A DNA stretch of 64,000 nt from Haemophilus parainfluenzae (GTDB lineage Bacteria; Pseudomonadota; Gammaproteobacteria; Enterobacterales; Pasteurellaceae). Made by a program: the position numbers and the translations under genes. Under the pieces are notes generated by a model. That model made no database searches and was not told the origin of the DNA. It saw nothing but the letters and a program-made list of their open reading frames with translations. Below, piece by piece: positions 31,610 through 41,278 of the stretch (the first letter of the stretch is position 1; every line of letters begins with the position of its first letter). The stretch is taken from positions 124,001 through 188,000 of the forward strand of contig NZ_CP063121.1 of assembly GCF_014931415.1 (NCBI RefSeq), in the 5' to 3' direction.

Positions 31610-33637
31610 TTATTCAGCCAATTCTGTTTGCTCGTGTGCCATCAATTCTTGACCAACATCGTCTAGCAAACTTAAATAACGTTCATAATGTTTCAACATA
31701 TCAGCAATTAATTCATCTTGATCCATATATTGCACATCATAACCCACTCGACCATCAAAGAAATAAGTGTATGGCTCATAAGTCATACTATGCTGGATAT
31801 GTGGCAAGTTATCGTCATTAATTAATTGCTCTGACACCTCACGACCGATAGATTTCACCCCGTACATAAAGTCTCTCATCAAATCTTTCTGAATGACTAA
31901 CTCGACTGCAGGTTCATCTTGATCAAATAACGTGTTAATTTGCACACTCAATTCATATTTACCAATCAATTCTTGGCGTAGCTCACGCATTGCCGGCAAT
32001 ACCGTATGTTTAAGGAAACGTAAAATATCTTTTTCTTGCGTTTGGTTCATCATTTGTTCCAAACGTTCTTTCCATTTATCCCCCGTCCAGAAAATACTGG
32101 TTGGATTAACTTTGGTATCAAAATATTTTTTATCCGCATTCAAACCTTTCCATAAACTAAAACACATCAATAACATCAACATCGCGAAAGGTAATGCCAC
32201 TAATAGCGTCATTGTCTGTAGATTAGCCAAGCCGCCTGATTGCATCAAAACAATGGCGACAGTTGACATTAATACGCCCCACATCACCGCTTGCCAACGT
32301 GGTGCAGCAAGACTTTTATCGCGTGATGCAATGTTATTTAATACATAAATGCCCGAATCCGCAGAAGTGATAAAAAATAAAGAAATCACCACCAAACTCA
32401 CTAAACCCGTCACACCAGAAAGCGGTAAATAATCTAAGAACTTAAAGAGCAACGTTTCAGGCGAAGAAATCATTTGTCCTAACGCACCTGCAGCTTCACC
32501 ATCATTCAACCAAATGGCTGTATTACCAAATACGGTAAACCACAAGATACCGAACATGCTAGGAATCACCAACACGCCGAAAATAAATTCGCGAATGGTA
32601 CGCCCTTTCGAAATACGAGCAATAAATAAACCGACAAATGGCGCCCAAGAACACCACCATGCCCAATACAGAATTGTCCAACCGCTAAACCAACTAGTAT
32701 GTTCTTGTTCATAAACATAGGTTTTGAAACTTAATTTTACTAAGTTGCTGAGATAAGTTCCGATATTGTCGCTAAAAGCGGATAATAAATAAAGTGTTGG
32801 CCCCGCCACTAAGACGAAAATCAACAAACAGAAAGCTAATGTTAAATTCAGCTCACTTAAGATTTTTACCCCTTTCCCTACACCGGAAATCGCGGAAAAT
32901 ATCGCTAAACTCATTACCACGGCAATTACGACAACTTGCAAGCTGAAGCTATTTTCGCTAATCCAGCCTAATTGATGTAAGCCTGCACCCAATTGTGATG
33001 CACCAAAACCTAATGTTGTGATAACACCAAATAAGGTGGCAAGTAACGCCATAATGTCGATAAGATCGCCTAACTTGCCATTAATACGCTCTTTCAATAA
33101 CGGATAGAAACAAGAACGTAATGCCAAAGGTAATTTGTAACGGAATCCAAAGTAAGCCAATGCCAACGCAATCGTGCCATACACCGCCCAGGCATGAATT
33201 CCCCAGTGGAATAAGGTGTGTAACAAGGCTTCTTGTTGCTTATGCTCTGCGCTGCCTGTGGTAATATCAGATAAGTAATGCGTCAATGGCTCTGCGACAC
33301 CAAAGAACATCAACCCTACCCCCATACCGGCAGCAAATAACATCGCCAACCAAGACAGAAAACCAAATTCAGGCTCTTCTTCATCATTGCCTAATTTGAT
33401 ATTACCTAGGCTACTGACTGATAAAATGACTAAAAAGCCCAAAAATACTGAGAATGCTAATACGTAAAACCAACTAAAGTTGGCAAAAATGCCCGATTTA
33501 GCAGCATTTAATAAAGTTTGTGTTTGTTCAGGTGCGATTAAAATCATCGCGACAAGCAACACCACAAAAAATAACGTTGCACCAATCACTAAAGGATTGA
33601 ACGACGTTTGCTTTTCCATAAATTTAGATAAAGACAA
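31610..33637 (-). CDS. BCCT family transporter, copy 2
   Basis: 675-residue BetT-type transporter, full length. Motifs: AAGMGVGLMFFGVAEPLTHY, ILYWAWWCSWAPFVGLFIARI and GRTIREFIFGVLVIPSMF. The C-terminal ~140-residue cytoplasmic domain ends HEQTELAE. Compared with copy 1 it has about 25 extra N-terminal residues (MSLSKFMEKQTSFNPL) and an insert near the periplasmic TGSAEHKQQEA. H. influenzae has, as far as I recall, a single gene of this type. Likely import of choline or betaine for osmoprotection. Confidence 0.94.
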   Translation of the reverse strand: MSLSKFMEKQTSFNPLVIGATLFFVVLLVAMILIAPEQTQTLLNAAKSGIFANFSWFYVLAFSVFLGFLVILSVSSLGNIKLGNDEEEPEFGFLSWLAMLFAAGMGVGLMFFGVAEPLTHYLSDITTGSAEHKQQEALLHTLFHWGIHAWAVYGTIALALAYFGFRYKLPLALRSCFYPLLKERINGKLGDLIDIMALLATLFGVITTLGFGASQLGAGLHQLGWISENSFSLQVVVIAVVMSLAIFSAISGVGKGVKILSELNLTLAFCLLIFVLVAGPTLYLLSAFSDNIGTYLSNLVKLSFKTYVYEQEHTSWFSGWTILYWAWWCSWAPFVGLFIARISKGRTIREFIFGVLVIPSMFGILWFTVFGNTAIWLNDGEAAGALGQMISSPETLLFKFLDYLPLSGVTGLVSLVVISLFFITSADSGIYVLNNIASRDKSLAAPRWQAVMWGVLMSTVAIVLMQSGGLANLQTMTLLVALPFAMLMLLMCFSLWKGLNADKKYFDTKVNPTSIFWTGDKWKERLEQMMNQTQEKDILRFLKHTVLPAMRELRQELIGKYELSVQINTLFDQDEPAVELVIQKDLMRDFMYGVKSIGREVSEQLINDDNLPHIQHSMTYEPYTYFFDGRVGYDVQYMDQDELIADMLKHYERYLSLLDDVGQELMAHEQTELAE

Positions 33638-33866
33638 CGCTTCCCCCTTAAAAATTAAGTGAATAAAAATAAAATCAGATTAAATAAAATAAGGCTTTAA
33701 GCCCTAAATGGTGAGATGGAACCATCGCAAATGATAGCACGGAGAAGTGCGATTTTGAAGGAAACGCTCAGTAGGATTTGAGTGGATTGTTTCCAAATAC
33801 GAAATATATATTATCAAAATATCAATATTTTTTCAAATTGCCTAAAATTGAAAAATTATGAAAGAA

Positions 33867-33907
33867 AAAGTGCGGTCAGAAAATCTCTAAATTTCTGACC
33901 GCACTTT
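33867..33907. terminator. inverted uptake-signal hairpin
   Basis: AAAGTGCGGTCAGAAA (33867-33882) pairs perfectly with 33892-33907. It stands just past the stop of the YD-motif protein gene (minus strand). The 270-base gap beyond it presumably carries the promoter of BCCT copy 2. Confidence 0.85.
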
Positions 33908-33910
33908 AAC

Positions 33911-34732
33911 TTAATAATACTCATATGAATGTTCAACAATAGTGCTGCTAGGTTCATTAGCCTCATCAAACTCTTCATCCTTCAACACGTTGCCATAGTT
34001 ATCAACAGTCTTTTTCCAACGTTTTACAGAAGATTTTGAACCATCTCCAAATCCCAAAGGTGGGAATTCTTCAAATTGAATTTGATGTCCATTAGCATCA
34101 AAAGTCCTCACCTCTTTTCCACCATAACTGAATTCTGTCTGTTCAATTAGTTTTCCATCAGAGTATTTATTGGTATATTTTACAGGCTCAACAGCAAAAA
34201 GCTCATTCTTAAATTCTACAACATTGCCATGTTCATCATAATGGTAGCTATATTTGTTCATGCCATTTTCAAGTTTCTCGCACTCATTCTCACAAGAGTC
34301 ATCTGTTTCTTTTTTAATGATTAATAATCCATTTTCATCATAAGTATTTTCAGATATAACTCGAGATTCGCTATCTTTAAATTTCTGTTTCTCTATAACC
34401 GTCAAAGTACCATCTGAATTAGTACGATAGCTATATTCGAGAACAGCGTCATCATCACTCCAAAAAATTTTAATCAATCGCCCTTGTTCGTCATACACAA
34501 AGTTTTTTGTTTGAGCAGAAGAATCTAATGTTTCTTCTTTGATTTTAAATCCCTTTGGATTAAAGTGAGTAATCTTATGTTCCAAAACAGAAGAATTACG
34601 TAGATCTGTTATTTTCATTTCCCATTTTTTTACTGGTCCTTTCAAATTTAATAAGGCTAAATCTGTTTTTAAGTGGGCAAAAAGTGTAGTGGAAAACAAA
34701 GTTAACAGACATCCCAATACGATGTGACGCAT
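33911..34732 (-). CDS. secreted protein with YD-like repeats, unknown
   Basis: 273 residues. Signal peptide MRHIVLGCLLTLFSTTLFA, cleaved before HLKTD. The mature part repeats a YDExGxL/V pattern: VYDEQGRLIKIFW, NTYDENGLLIIKK, HYDEHGNVVEFKN and VDNYGNVLKDEEF, spaced roughly 30-55 residues. This resembles RHS/YD-type or YwqK-type beta repeats, which often bind carbohydrate or form shells, but there is no toxin domain. ATG 34732 is preceded by GGAG; an ATG four codons upstream (34744) is less well placed. It sits between uptake-signal hairpins. Function unknown. Confidence 0.8.
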   Translation of the reverse strand: MRHIVLGCLLTLFSTTLFAHLKTDLALLNLKGPVKKWEMKITDLRNSSVLEHKITHFNPKGFKIKEETLDSSAQTKNFVYDEQGRLIKIFWSDDDAVLEYSYRTNSDGTLTVIEKQKFKDSESRVISENTYDENGLLIIKKETDDSCENECEKLENGMNKYSYHYDEHGNVVEFKNELFAVEPVKYTNKYSDGKLIEQTEFSYGGKEVRTFDANGHQIQFEEFPPLGFGDGSKSSVKRWKKTVDNYGNVLKDEEFDEANEPSSTIVEHSYEYY

Positions 34733-34759
34733 AAAAAGCTCCATTAGGTAAATAATTAA

Positions 34760-34801
34760 AAAGTGCGGTCAGAAAAATCGTTAAATTTCTGACCGCACTT
34801 T
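34760..34801. terminator. inverted uptake-signal terminator of mnmA
   Basis: AAAGTGCGGTCAGAAA (34760-34775) pairs with 34786-34801. It lies 12 bases beyond the mnmA stop on the minus strand. Confidence 0.85.
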
Positions 34802-34813
34802 ATTGAATGTTGA

Positions 34814-35965
34814 TTAAATTCGTTCTTCGATAATTCCGCCACCTAAGCAGACTTCATCTAGGTAAAACACGGCTGATTGACCTGGTGTGACCGCGGCTTG
34901 TGGTTCGTCAAAAATCACTCGGATGCAATCGTCATCAATCGGCTCTACCAAACAAGCAATATCCGTTTGGCGATAACGAGTTTTTACCGTACAACGGAAC
35001 GCTTCACGCACAGGTTCGCGACTCACCCAATGTAGCTGCTTGGCAATTAAGCCTTTGGAGAACAAACGTGGATGATCATGGCCTTGTGCCACAATCAATT
35101 CATTATTTTCCACATCTTTATCTACTACATACCAGGCTTCATCTCCGGCATTTCTTAATCCACCGATACCTAGTCCTTTACGCTGTCCGAGAGTGTGATA
35201 CATCAAGCCTTCATGGCGACCAATAATCTCGCCATCCACGGTACGGATGTCACCTGGTTGAGCCGGCAAATAACGCGCTAAGAAATCTTTAAATTTACGC
35301 TCACCGATAAAGCAAATCCCAGTAGAGTCTTTTTTCTTCGCGGTAATTAAACCTAAATCTTCTGCAATAGCACGCACGATTGGCTTTTCGATTTCACCTA
35401 CAGGGAAAAGGCTTTGACCTACCTGATTTTTACTCAAGGTGTAAAGAAAATAACTTTGATCTTTGTTGCTATCTAAACCCCGCAATAGTTCAGCCTGATC
35501 ATCTGCCCCGCGACGACGCACATAATGGCCGGTAGCAATATAATTAGCACCTAAATCTTCTGCCGCATATTCTAAGAAAGCTTTAAATTTAATTTCTTTA
35601 TTGCACAGAATATCGGGGTTTGGCGTACGACCGGCTTTGTATTCTGTTAAGAAATGTTCAAACACGTTATCCCAATATTCCGCGGCAAAATTAATTTTAT
35701 GCAGTTTAATGCCTAGTTTGTCGCATACTGCCTGCGCATCAGCTAAATCCGCTGCTGCCGTACAATAATCGGTATCGTCATCCTCTTCCCAGTTTTTCAT
35801 AAACAAGCCTTCCACTTGGTAGCCTTGTTGTTGAAGAATAAACGCAGAAACGGAGGAGTCTACCCCACCAGACATACCACAAATGACTTTTTTAGTGGCA
35901 TTTTCGGCAAGTTGTTCTGCACTCAAAGGTGTGAAATGTTGATTATAAGTATTTGAAGTTAACAT
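34814..35965 (-). CDS. mnmA: tRNA-specific 2-thiouridylase MnmA
   Basis: 383 residues. It thiolates U34 of Glu, Gln and Lys tRNAs, receiving sulfur from the Tus relay. PP-loop ATP site [13 protein letters not shown] near residue 35; catalytic cysteine pair in [12 protein letters not shown] and [14 protein letters not shown]-terminal beta-barrel [17 protein letters not shown] 35965 is chosen because [11 protein letters not shown] matches the Haemophilus N-terminus; the frame opens at 35998. It is cotranscribed with, or closely follows, the small secreted-protein gene. Confidence 0.96.
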   Translation of the reverse strand: MLTSNTYNQHFTPLSAEQLAENATKKVICGMSGGVDSSVSAFILQQQGYQVEGLFMKNWEEDDDTDYCTAAADLADAQAVCDKLGIKLHKINFAAEYWDNVFEHFLTEYKAGRTPNPDILCNKEIKFKAFLEYAAEDLGANYIATGHYVRRRGADDQAELLRGLDSNKDQSYFLYTLSKNQVGQSLFPVGEIEKPIVRAIAEDLGLITAKKKDSTGICFIGERKFKDFLARYLPAQPGDIRTVDGEIIGRHEGLMYHTLGQRKGLGIGGLRNAGDEAWYVVDKDVENNELIVAQGHDHPRLFSKGLIAKQLHWVSREPVREAFRCTVKTRYRQTDIACLVEPIDDDCIRVIFDEPQAAVTPGQSAVFYLDEVCLGGGIIEERI

Positions 35966-36025
35966 AAGTCTCCCGTAACTTCGGTTAAGGCGAAGCACAT
36001 TGGTTGTTGATAAATAATAGCTACT

Positions 36026-36571
36026 TTATTGCTGAATAATTGATGTATCTTCTTTTAAAATATAAGAAGGCTCATCATTAAAAGAAATTTTATAAAACGT
36101 TTTACCCGATTCGCCTACAATCTCCTTGAAAGTTTGGCAAGGAATATCGGTTGCTTTTAATGTAAATAAAGTCGGCATATTTTCAATTTCAGCCGCTGTT
36201 TTACTCAATACCGATTTACTATAAATAGGTGTATCTTTTTGGATAAGTACATCAGGATAAGAATTAGAGGTATCGGGTTCCTCATCATCAAAAATACCTT
36301 TTTCAAGCACTAATGATTTTTTATCACCTAATTTTATTTGATCCTGTTCAGTCATATAAACTGAGCCTGTTCCATAACGAATCTCGGTAGCAGAAAACAT
36401 CGGCATTGTATTTAACCATGCTCCTGCTTTTACAAGAATAACGGGTTTATTAAATTCAGAATCTGCATATAAATTAAGATCTGCATTTACCTTTGCGGGG
36501 TAATATCCTGCAAAGGCAAAAGATGAAACCGTCAATAAAATTAATGTATAAACAAATTTTAATAATTTCAT
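36026..36571 (-). CDS. secreted SH3-like protein, unknown
   Basis: 181 residues with signal peptide LKFVYTLILLTVSSFAFAG. The mature N-terminus (VNADLNLYADSEFNKPVIL) resembles a bacterial SH3 motif (x-LNLYxxxSxxxxVI), and a second related unit appears around VLIQKDTPIYSKSVLSKTA. One cysteine (IPCQTF). It begins 4 bases after nqrM, so it may belong to the apbE-nqrM transcript, but nothing ties it to the Na+ pump. Function unknown. Confidence 0.75.
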   Translation of the reverse strand: MKLLKFVYTLILLTVSSFAFAGYYPAKVNADLNLYADSEFNKPVILVKAGAWLNTMPMFSATEIRYGTGSVYMTEQDQIKLGDKKSLVLEKGIFDDEEPDTSNSYPDVLIQKDTPIYSKSVLSKTAAEIENMPTLFTLKATDIPCQTFKEIVGESGKTFYKISFNDEPSYILKEDTSIIQQ

Positions 36572-36575
36572 CTAT

Positions 36576-36836
36576 TTATTTCACTTCATAAAATTGCGAA
36601 TCATCGTCTTTCTTCGCAAATTTTTGTTCGTATTCAGCTTTGGCATTTTCATCGCCAGCATCTAATTTTTCTTGTAAAGTGTCGCAAGGTTTATCGCAGT
36701 CACAGGCTTTGGCGATACCGAGTGATGAAAGTCCGCCACAGCTGCCCTTTAAGCTTTGTTTTTTAAAGATAAAGCCCACAGACATTAATACAATAATGGC
36801 CACAAAAGCGATTAGGGTAAAAAATAACGTTTGCAT
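36576..36836 (-). CDS. nqrM: Na+-NQR maturation protein NqrM
   Basis: 86 residues. One N-terminal membrane helix, then the conserved cysteine block KGSCGGLSSLGIAKACDCDKPC (split here only by numbering). NqrM (DUF539) is required for assembly of the NQR pump, most likely delivery of the iron bound by NqrD and NqrE. It lies 2 bases after apbE, directly downstream of the nqr operon, the classical place. Confidence 0.93.
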   Translation of the reverse strand: MQTLFFTLIAFVAIIVLMSVGFIFKKQSLKGSCGGLSSLGIAKACDCDKPCDTLQEKLDAGDENAKAEYEQKFAKKDDDSQFYEVK

Positions 36837-36838
36837 GA

Positions 36839-37879
36839 TTATTCCTTATTTGCGAGTAATTTTTGGAAGGCTGAGGACATTTTCGTTTCAAAGCCTTGTT
36901 CCGTTTTCATGATTAAATAAACCGGAATATTTTCTTTCTCAGCCACTTCCAAAGCTTTATCTTCACCAAGTACAAATAGGCCTGTAGATAAGCCATCAGC
37001 AGTCATTGAGCTTGGTGCGAGCACGGTAATTGAGGCTAAATGATGCTGAATTGGATAGCCAGTTTTCGGATCAATTTCATGTGCAAAACGTTGGCCATTT
37101 TCCTCGAAATAAATACGGTAATCACCTGAAGTTGCCATCGCCATATTATTTAAACCAATCACTTCTTGAACTGATCTTTCACCCGTATTATTCGGTTTTT
37201 CAATAGCGATTTGCCAAGCTTTATTTTCGGCATTTTTACCTTTTGCACGGATTTCTCCGCCAATTTCCACCATATAGTTCTGTACGTGATTTTGCTCTAA
37301 GACATCTGCGACTTGATCCACACCAAAACCTTTAGCGATAGATGATAAATCAATATAAACCTGTGGCAAGGCTTTACTTAATGTTGGGGTTTTACCGCTC
37401 ATATCAAGGTGAATCTTATCAATCCCCACCCAACTTTGACGTTCAGCAAGTTGCTCTGGGGTTGGCTTACGTTCTGGGCGTTTTTCTGGCCCAAAGCCCC
37501 ATAAATTTACTACAGGACCGACTGTCACATCCAATGAACCTTCAGTAACCTTATTTAAACGGATCGCTTCTTGTAATACTTTGGCAAAGTCCGCAGAGAT
37601 TTCAATTGGCGTATTCACTTGTGTATTTTGATTAAAGCGACTTAATTCGGAATCTTTAATGTAAGTGGACATTTTCTGATTCACGTCTTTTAAAACCACT
37701 TCAATTTGTTCATGTGTTTTTTGTGCGTTTTCGCTAACAGAATCATCCTCAATATAACGGATATGGTAAGTGGTGCCCATAGTTTTACCGCTAAGTGAAA
37801 TAATTTCGGGATCTTTCTTACATGCACTTAATGAACAAGCTAGGACGACAGCAATCAATCCGCTTAATACTTTTTTCAT
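36839..37879 (-). CDS. apbE: FAD:protein FMN transferase (ApbE)
   Basis: 346-residue periplasmic lipoprotein, lipobox LSAC after the signal LIAVVLACS. It attaches FMN by a phosphoester bond to threonines in NqrB and NqrC. Family motifs: GKTMGTTYHIRY near residue 33, SAFSRF-like DSELSRFNQ, DLSSIAKGFGVDQVADVL, NYMVEIGGEIRAKG, and HEIDPKTGYPIQ near the metal site. Follows nqrF by 132 bases containing two hairpins; its target subunits are encoded just upstream. Confidence 0.95.
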   Translation of the reverse strand: MKKVLSGLIAVVLACSLSACKKDPEIISLSGKTMGTTYHIRYIEDDSVSENAQKTHEQIEVVLKDVNQKMSTYIKDSELSRFNQNTQVNTPIEISADFAKVLQEAIRLNKVTEGSLDVTVGPVVNLWGFGPEKRPERKPTPEQLAERQSWVGIDKIHLDMSGKTPTLSKALPQVYIDLSSIAKGFGVDQVADVLEQNHVQNYMVEIGGEIRAKGKNAENKAWQIAIEKPNNTGERSVQEVIGLNNMAMATSGDYRIYFEENGQRFAHEIDPKTGYPIQHHLASITVLAPSSMTADGLSTGLFVLGEDKALEVAEKENIPVYLIMKTEQGFETKMSSAFQKLLANKE

Positions 37880-37902
37880 CTATTCCTTCCTAAATATATG
37901 AA

Positions 37903-37940
37903 TTACAGGCAAACCGACTCTTCCATCAGCTTGCCTGTAA
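37903..37940 (-). promoter_or_regulatory. hairpin in the leader of apbE
   Basis: TTACAGGCAA (37903-37912) pairs perfectly with TTGCCTGTAA (37931-37940) over an 18-base loop, 23 bases before the apbE start. No T run follows, so it may act as an mRNA stabiliser or attenuator between the nqr operon and apbE. Confidence 0.5.
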
Positions 37941-37954
37941 TCCATCTTAAATAT

Positions 37955-37983
37955 TGACCGCACTTCATCACAAAGTGCGGTCA
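37955..37983 (-). terminator. inverted uptake-signal hairpin after nqrF
   Basis: TGACCGCACTT (37955-37965) pairs with AAGTGCGGTCA (37973-37983), loop CATCACA, identical to the element at 25106-25134. The T run on the minus strand is weak (AATATTT), so readthrough into apbE is likely. Confidence 0.65.
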
Positions 37984-38011
37984 GTTTTAATGATGTTTTG
38001 ATTAACTAAAA

Positions 38012-39247
38012 TCAACCACCGAAGTCATCTAATAAGATGTTTTCATCTTCAACACCGAGGTCTTTCAACATTTTGATTACCGCAGCGTTCATGACTGGAG
38101 GTCCACACATGTAGTATTCACAATCTTCTGGTGCTTCATGATTTTTCAAGTAGTTTTCATAAAGTACGTTGTGAATAAAGCCAGTATAACCTGTCCAGTT
38201 ATCTTCTGGTAACGGATCAGATAATGCCACGTGCCATGTAAAGTTTGGATTTTCTGCTTGAAGCTGATCAAAATCTTCTACATAGAACATTTCACGTTTA
38301 GAACGTGCACCATACCAGAACGACATTTTACGTTTAGAGTGTAAACGTTTTAACTGATCAAAGATATGAGAACGCATTGGCGCCATACCTGCACCACCAC
38401 CGATGAAGACCATTTCATTATCGGTTTCTTTTGCGAAGAATTCACCGAACGGACCAGAAATTGTCACTTTATCACCTGGTTTTAATGACCAAATGTAAGA
38501 AGACATTTGACCTGGAGGCGCATCAGGTTGACGTGGTGGTGGCGTTGCAATACGCACGTTAAGCATAATGATGCCTTTCTCTTCTGGGTATGAAGCCATT
38601 GAGTAAGCACGGATAATATGCTCATCCACTTTAGACACATAACGCCATAAATCGTATTTGTCCCAATCTTCGTGGTATTCTTCTGGAATATCAAAATCTT
38701 TATAGTAAACCGTATGTGGATCAGCTTCGATTTGGATATAACCACCTGCGCGGAAAGGGACTTCTTCGCCTTCAGGAATCGCTAATTTAAGCTCTTTAAT
38801 GAAGGTTGCTTTGTTATCATTAGAAATAACGGTACATTCCCATTTTTTCACGCCGAAGATTTCTTCTGGAAGTTCAACGTCCATATTGCCTTTTACATTC
38901 ACTTGGCAAGCTAAACGATAACCTTCTTTTGCTTCACGTTTATTAATGTGAGAAAGTTCGGTTGGTAGAATTTCACCACCTCCACTTTTCACTTTCACCA
39001 CACATTGACCACAAGAGCCACCGCCACCACAAGCAGAAGAAACGAAGATACCTTTACTTGCTAACGCACCAAGTAATTTACCGCCAGCAGGTAAGGTGAT
39101 CGCTTTTTCAGGATCGTCATTAATAGAAATGGTGATATCACCAGAATCCACTAATTTTGATTTAGCGAATAAAATAATCGCAACGAGCACTAAAAGGATA
39201 ACCGTAAATGCCGCAACACCTAATAATAAAATTGAAGATTCGCTCAT
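38012..39247 (-). CDS. nqrF: Na+-translocating NADH:quinone reductase subunit F
   Basis: 411 residues; the NADH entry subunit. One N-terminal membrane helix, then a 2Fe-2S ferredoxin domain ([15 protein letters not shown] and the later LACQ give the four Cys ligands near residues 70-111). The FAD domain has RAYSMASYP, and the NADH domain has [12 protein letters not shown] and a conserved C-terminal ILLDDFGG. Last gene of nqrABCDEF. Confidence 0.97.
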   Translation of the reverse strand: MSESSILLLGVAAFTVILLVLVAIILFAKSKLVDSGDITISINDDPEKAITLPAGGKLLGALASKGIFVSSACGGGGSCGQCVVKVKSGGGEILPTELSHINKREAKEGYRLACQVNVKGNMDVELPEEIFGVKKWECTVISNDNKATFIKELKLAIPEGEEVPFRAGGYIQIEADPHTVYYKDFDIPEEYHEDWDKYDLWRYVSKVDEHIIRAYSMASYPEEKGIIMLNVRIATPPPRQPDAPPGQMSSYIWSLKPGDKVTISGPFGEFFAKETDNEMVFIGGGAGMAPMRSHIFDQLKRLHSKRKMSFWYGARSKREMFYVEDFDQLQAENPNFTWHVALSDPLPEDNWTGYTGFIHNVLYENYLKNHEAPEDCEYYMCGPPVMNAAVIKMLKDLGVEDENILLDDFGG

Positions 39248-39257
39248 TTATGCCTCC

Positions 39258-39854
39258 TTATAACTGAATTCCAGAGAATGACATAAAGCCAAGCGCCATC
39301 AAGCCTGCAGTAATAAAGGTAATCCCTAATCCTTTTAAGCCTGCCGGTACATCGGCATATTTCATTTTTTCGGTTAAGCCTGCAAGCGCAACGATTGCTA
39401 ACATCCAACCAAGCCCCGCACCTACACCATAAACTGCAGATTCTGCAAAAGTGTATTCACGTTGTACCGCAAAAGATACACCACCAAAGATCGCACAGTT
39501 TACGGCGATAAGTGGAAGGAAGATACCTAATGCGTTATAAAGTGCTGGGAAGAATTTATCTAAAGTCATTTCAAGTAATTGAACAAGACCCGCAATAATC
39601 CCGATAAAGGTAATGAAGTTTAAAAACTCAAGGCTTACACCTTCTACCAATGCGCCATCTTTTAATACATGTTCATACACAAATTGGTTCGCAGGTACCG
39701 CAATACCAAGTACTACTGTTACCGCAACACCAAGGCCAAATGCCGTAGAAACTTTCTTAGAAACCGCAAGGAAAGTACACATCCCTAAGAAGAAAGAGAG
39801 CGCCATGTTTTCAATGAAGATCGCCTTCACGAATAGGCTAATATAATGTTCCAT
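39258..39854 (-). CDS. nqrE: Na+-NQR subunit E
   Basis: 198-residue integral membrane subunit. Cysteines in [12 protein letters not shown] and [10 protein letters not shown] are the ones that, with those of NqrD, hold the iron centre in the Vibrio structure. Six predicted helices. 3 bases after nqrD. Confidence 0.96.
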   Translation of the reverse strand: MEHYISLFVKAIFIENMALSFFLGMCTFLAVSKKVSTAFGLGVAVTVVLGIAVPANQFVYEHVLKDGALVEGVSLEFLNFITFIGIIAGLVQLLEMTLDKFFPALYNALGIFLPLIAVNCAIFGGVSFAVQREYTFAESAVYGVGAGLGWMLAIVALAGLTEKMKYADVPAGLKGLGITFITAGLMALGFMSFSGIQL

Positions 39855-39857
39855 TGA

Positions 39858-40487
39858 TTATTTCTCCTGTTGCTCAGGTTTCCACGTTCTTAAGCCCCAA
39901 ATAACGAAGCCGATAATAAAGAACGCACTTGGTGCAAGAAGGAATAAACCGTTTGGTTGATACCAACCACCGTCTTGAATTGTTTGGAATACAGGGAAAC
40001 CAAATAAACGACCAGAACCGATTAGTTCACGTAATGTTGCAACAATTAATAAGATCGCACCATAGCCTAAACCATTACCGATACCATCAACAAAGCTTTC
40101 TAACGGAGGTGATTTCATCGCAAACGCTTCTGCACGGCCCATTACGATACAGTTTGTAATGATAAGACCAACGAATACAGAAAGTTGTTTAGATAAACCA
40201 TAAGCATAAGCTTTTAGTACTTGGTCAACCAAGATTACTAAAGATGCGATAATCGCCAGTTGCACAATGATACGGATACTATTTGGAATATAGTTACGAA
40301 TCAATGAAATGAACAAACTGGAGAAACCGGTTACCAAACTTACCGCAATCGCCATAACAATCGCGGTTTGTAATTGGGTCGTTACCGCTAATGCAGAACA
40401 GATACCCAAAATTTGCAAGGCAATCGGGTTATTTTTAACAATAGGATCGAATAAAAGACCTTTTAAGTTTACTTTTGCATCAGCCAT
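39858..40487 (-). CDS. nqrD: Na+-NQR subunit D
   Basis: 209-residue integral membrane subunit, pseudo-symmetric partner of NqrE. Visible: [14 protein letters not shown] and [19 protein letters not shown] with the iron-ligand cysteines. Its ATG overlaps the nqrC stop by one base (TAATG), suggesting coupled translation. Confidence 0.96.
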   Translation of the reverse strand: MADAKVNLKGLLFDPIVKNNPIALQILGICSALAVTTQLQTAIVMAIAVSLVTGFSSLFISLIRNYIPNSIRIIVQLAIIASLVILVDQVLKAYAYGLSKQLSVFVGLIITNCIVMGRAEAFAMKSPPLESFVDGIGNGLGYGAILLIVATLRELIGSGRLFGFPVFQTIQDGGWYQPNGLFLLAPSAFFIIGFVIWGLRTWKPEQQEK

Positions 40488-41278
40488 TATTTGATTTCTC
40501 CTGCTTTAAATTTCGCTAAGAATGGACCAAAGCCATTTTGGCTGAACCAATAATCAAATGAACCTTGAACACCGTTACTGGTTAACGTTGCACCTGATAA
40601 ACCATCTACACCGTGCTCTTTATCTGCAGCAGAGCTACCTTTGTAGATTTTGAATTTTTGGTTACCTTGTTCATCGAATAATTTTTTATCAACGAACTGT
40701 GCTTGCCAACGTGGGTTCGCAATTTCGCCCCCAAGACCAGCTGTTTCACCTTGATCATAGTAAGTAATACCTTTGATGGTATTTGCATCTGGTGCAACAG
40801 AAACAAAACCATACATGGTTGACCATAAACCACGGCCATACATTGGTAATACCACTTGGGTTACATTGCCTTGTTCATCTTTTACAAGATAAACACGCGC
40901 TTGGTTTGCACGAACCTTAATTCCTGCTTTATCAGACTCAGCTGGGATAGCTTGGCTTTTAGCTGGATCTTTAACGGCATCTTTAGGTTCAAATTTATTA
41001 ATTTCTTCTGCTGAAGCTTGAACGTAATCACCACTTTGCAAATCCACTAAACGTGGTTCAATAAATTTGCTGTAAGTGTCTTTAATTACTGATGCATTAT
41101 CTTCTTTCATTAAGCCAGCAACAGTTAAAATGTTACGTTGAACGTCGAGTGCTTTTTGTTCATCTTGTTTGGATTTTAATGCTACTGCAGCACCAGAAAC
41201 CACGATAGAACACACTAAACTTAGCAACACAACAACGGTAACTGTACCGCTAACGCTATCTTTATTAAATTTAGCCAT
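40487..41278 (-). CDS. nqrC: Na+-NQR subunit C
   Basis: 263 residues: one membrane helix and a periplasmic domain carrying covalent FMN. The flavinylation motif is [13 protein letters not shown] near residue 225, with the Thr of SGAT as target of ApbE. The frame opens earlier (41353) but ATG 41278, [12 protein letters not shown], is the family start and overlaps the end of nqrB by 8 bases. Confidence 0.96.
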   Translation of the reverse strand: MAKFNKDSVSGTVTVVVLLSLVCSIVVSGAAVALKSKQDEQKALDVQRNILTVAGLMKEDNASVIKDTYSKFIEPRLVDLQSGDYVQASAEEINKFEPKDAVKDPAKSQAIPAESDKAGIKVRANQARVYLVKDEQGNVTQVVLPMYGRGLWSTMYGFVSVAPDANTIKGITYYDQGETAGLGGEIANPRWQAQFVDKKLFDEQGNQKFKIYKGSSAADKEHGVDGLSGATLTSNGVQGSFDYWFSQNGFGPFLAKFKAGEIK

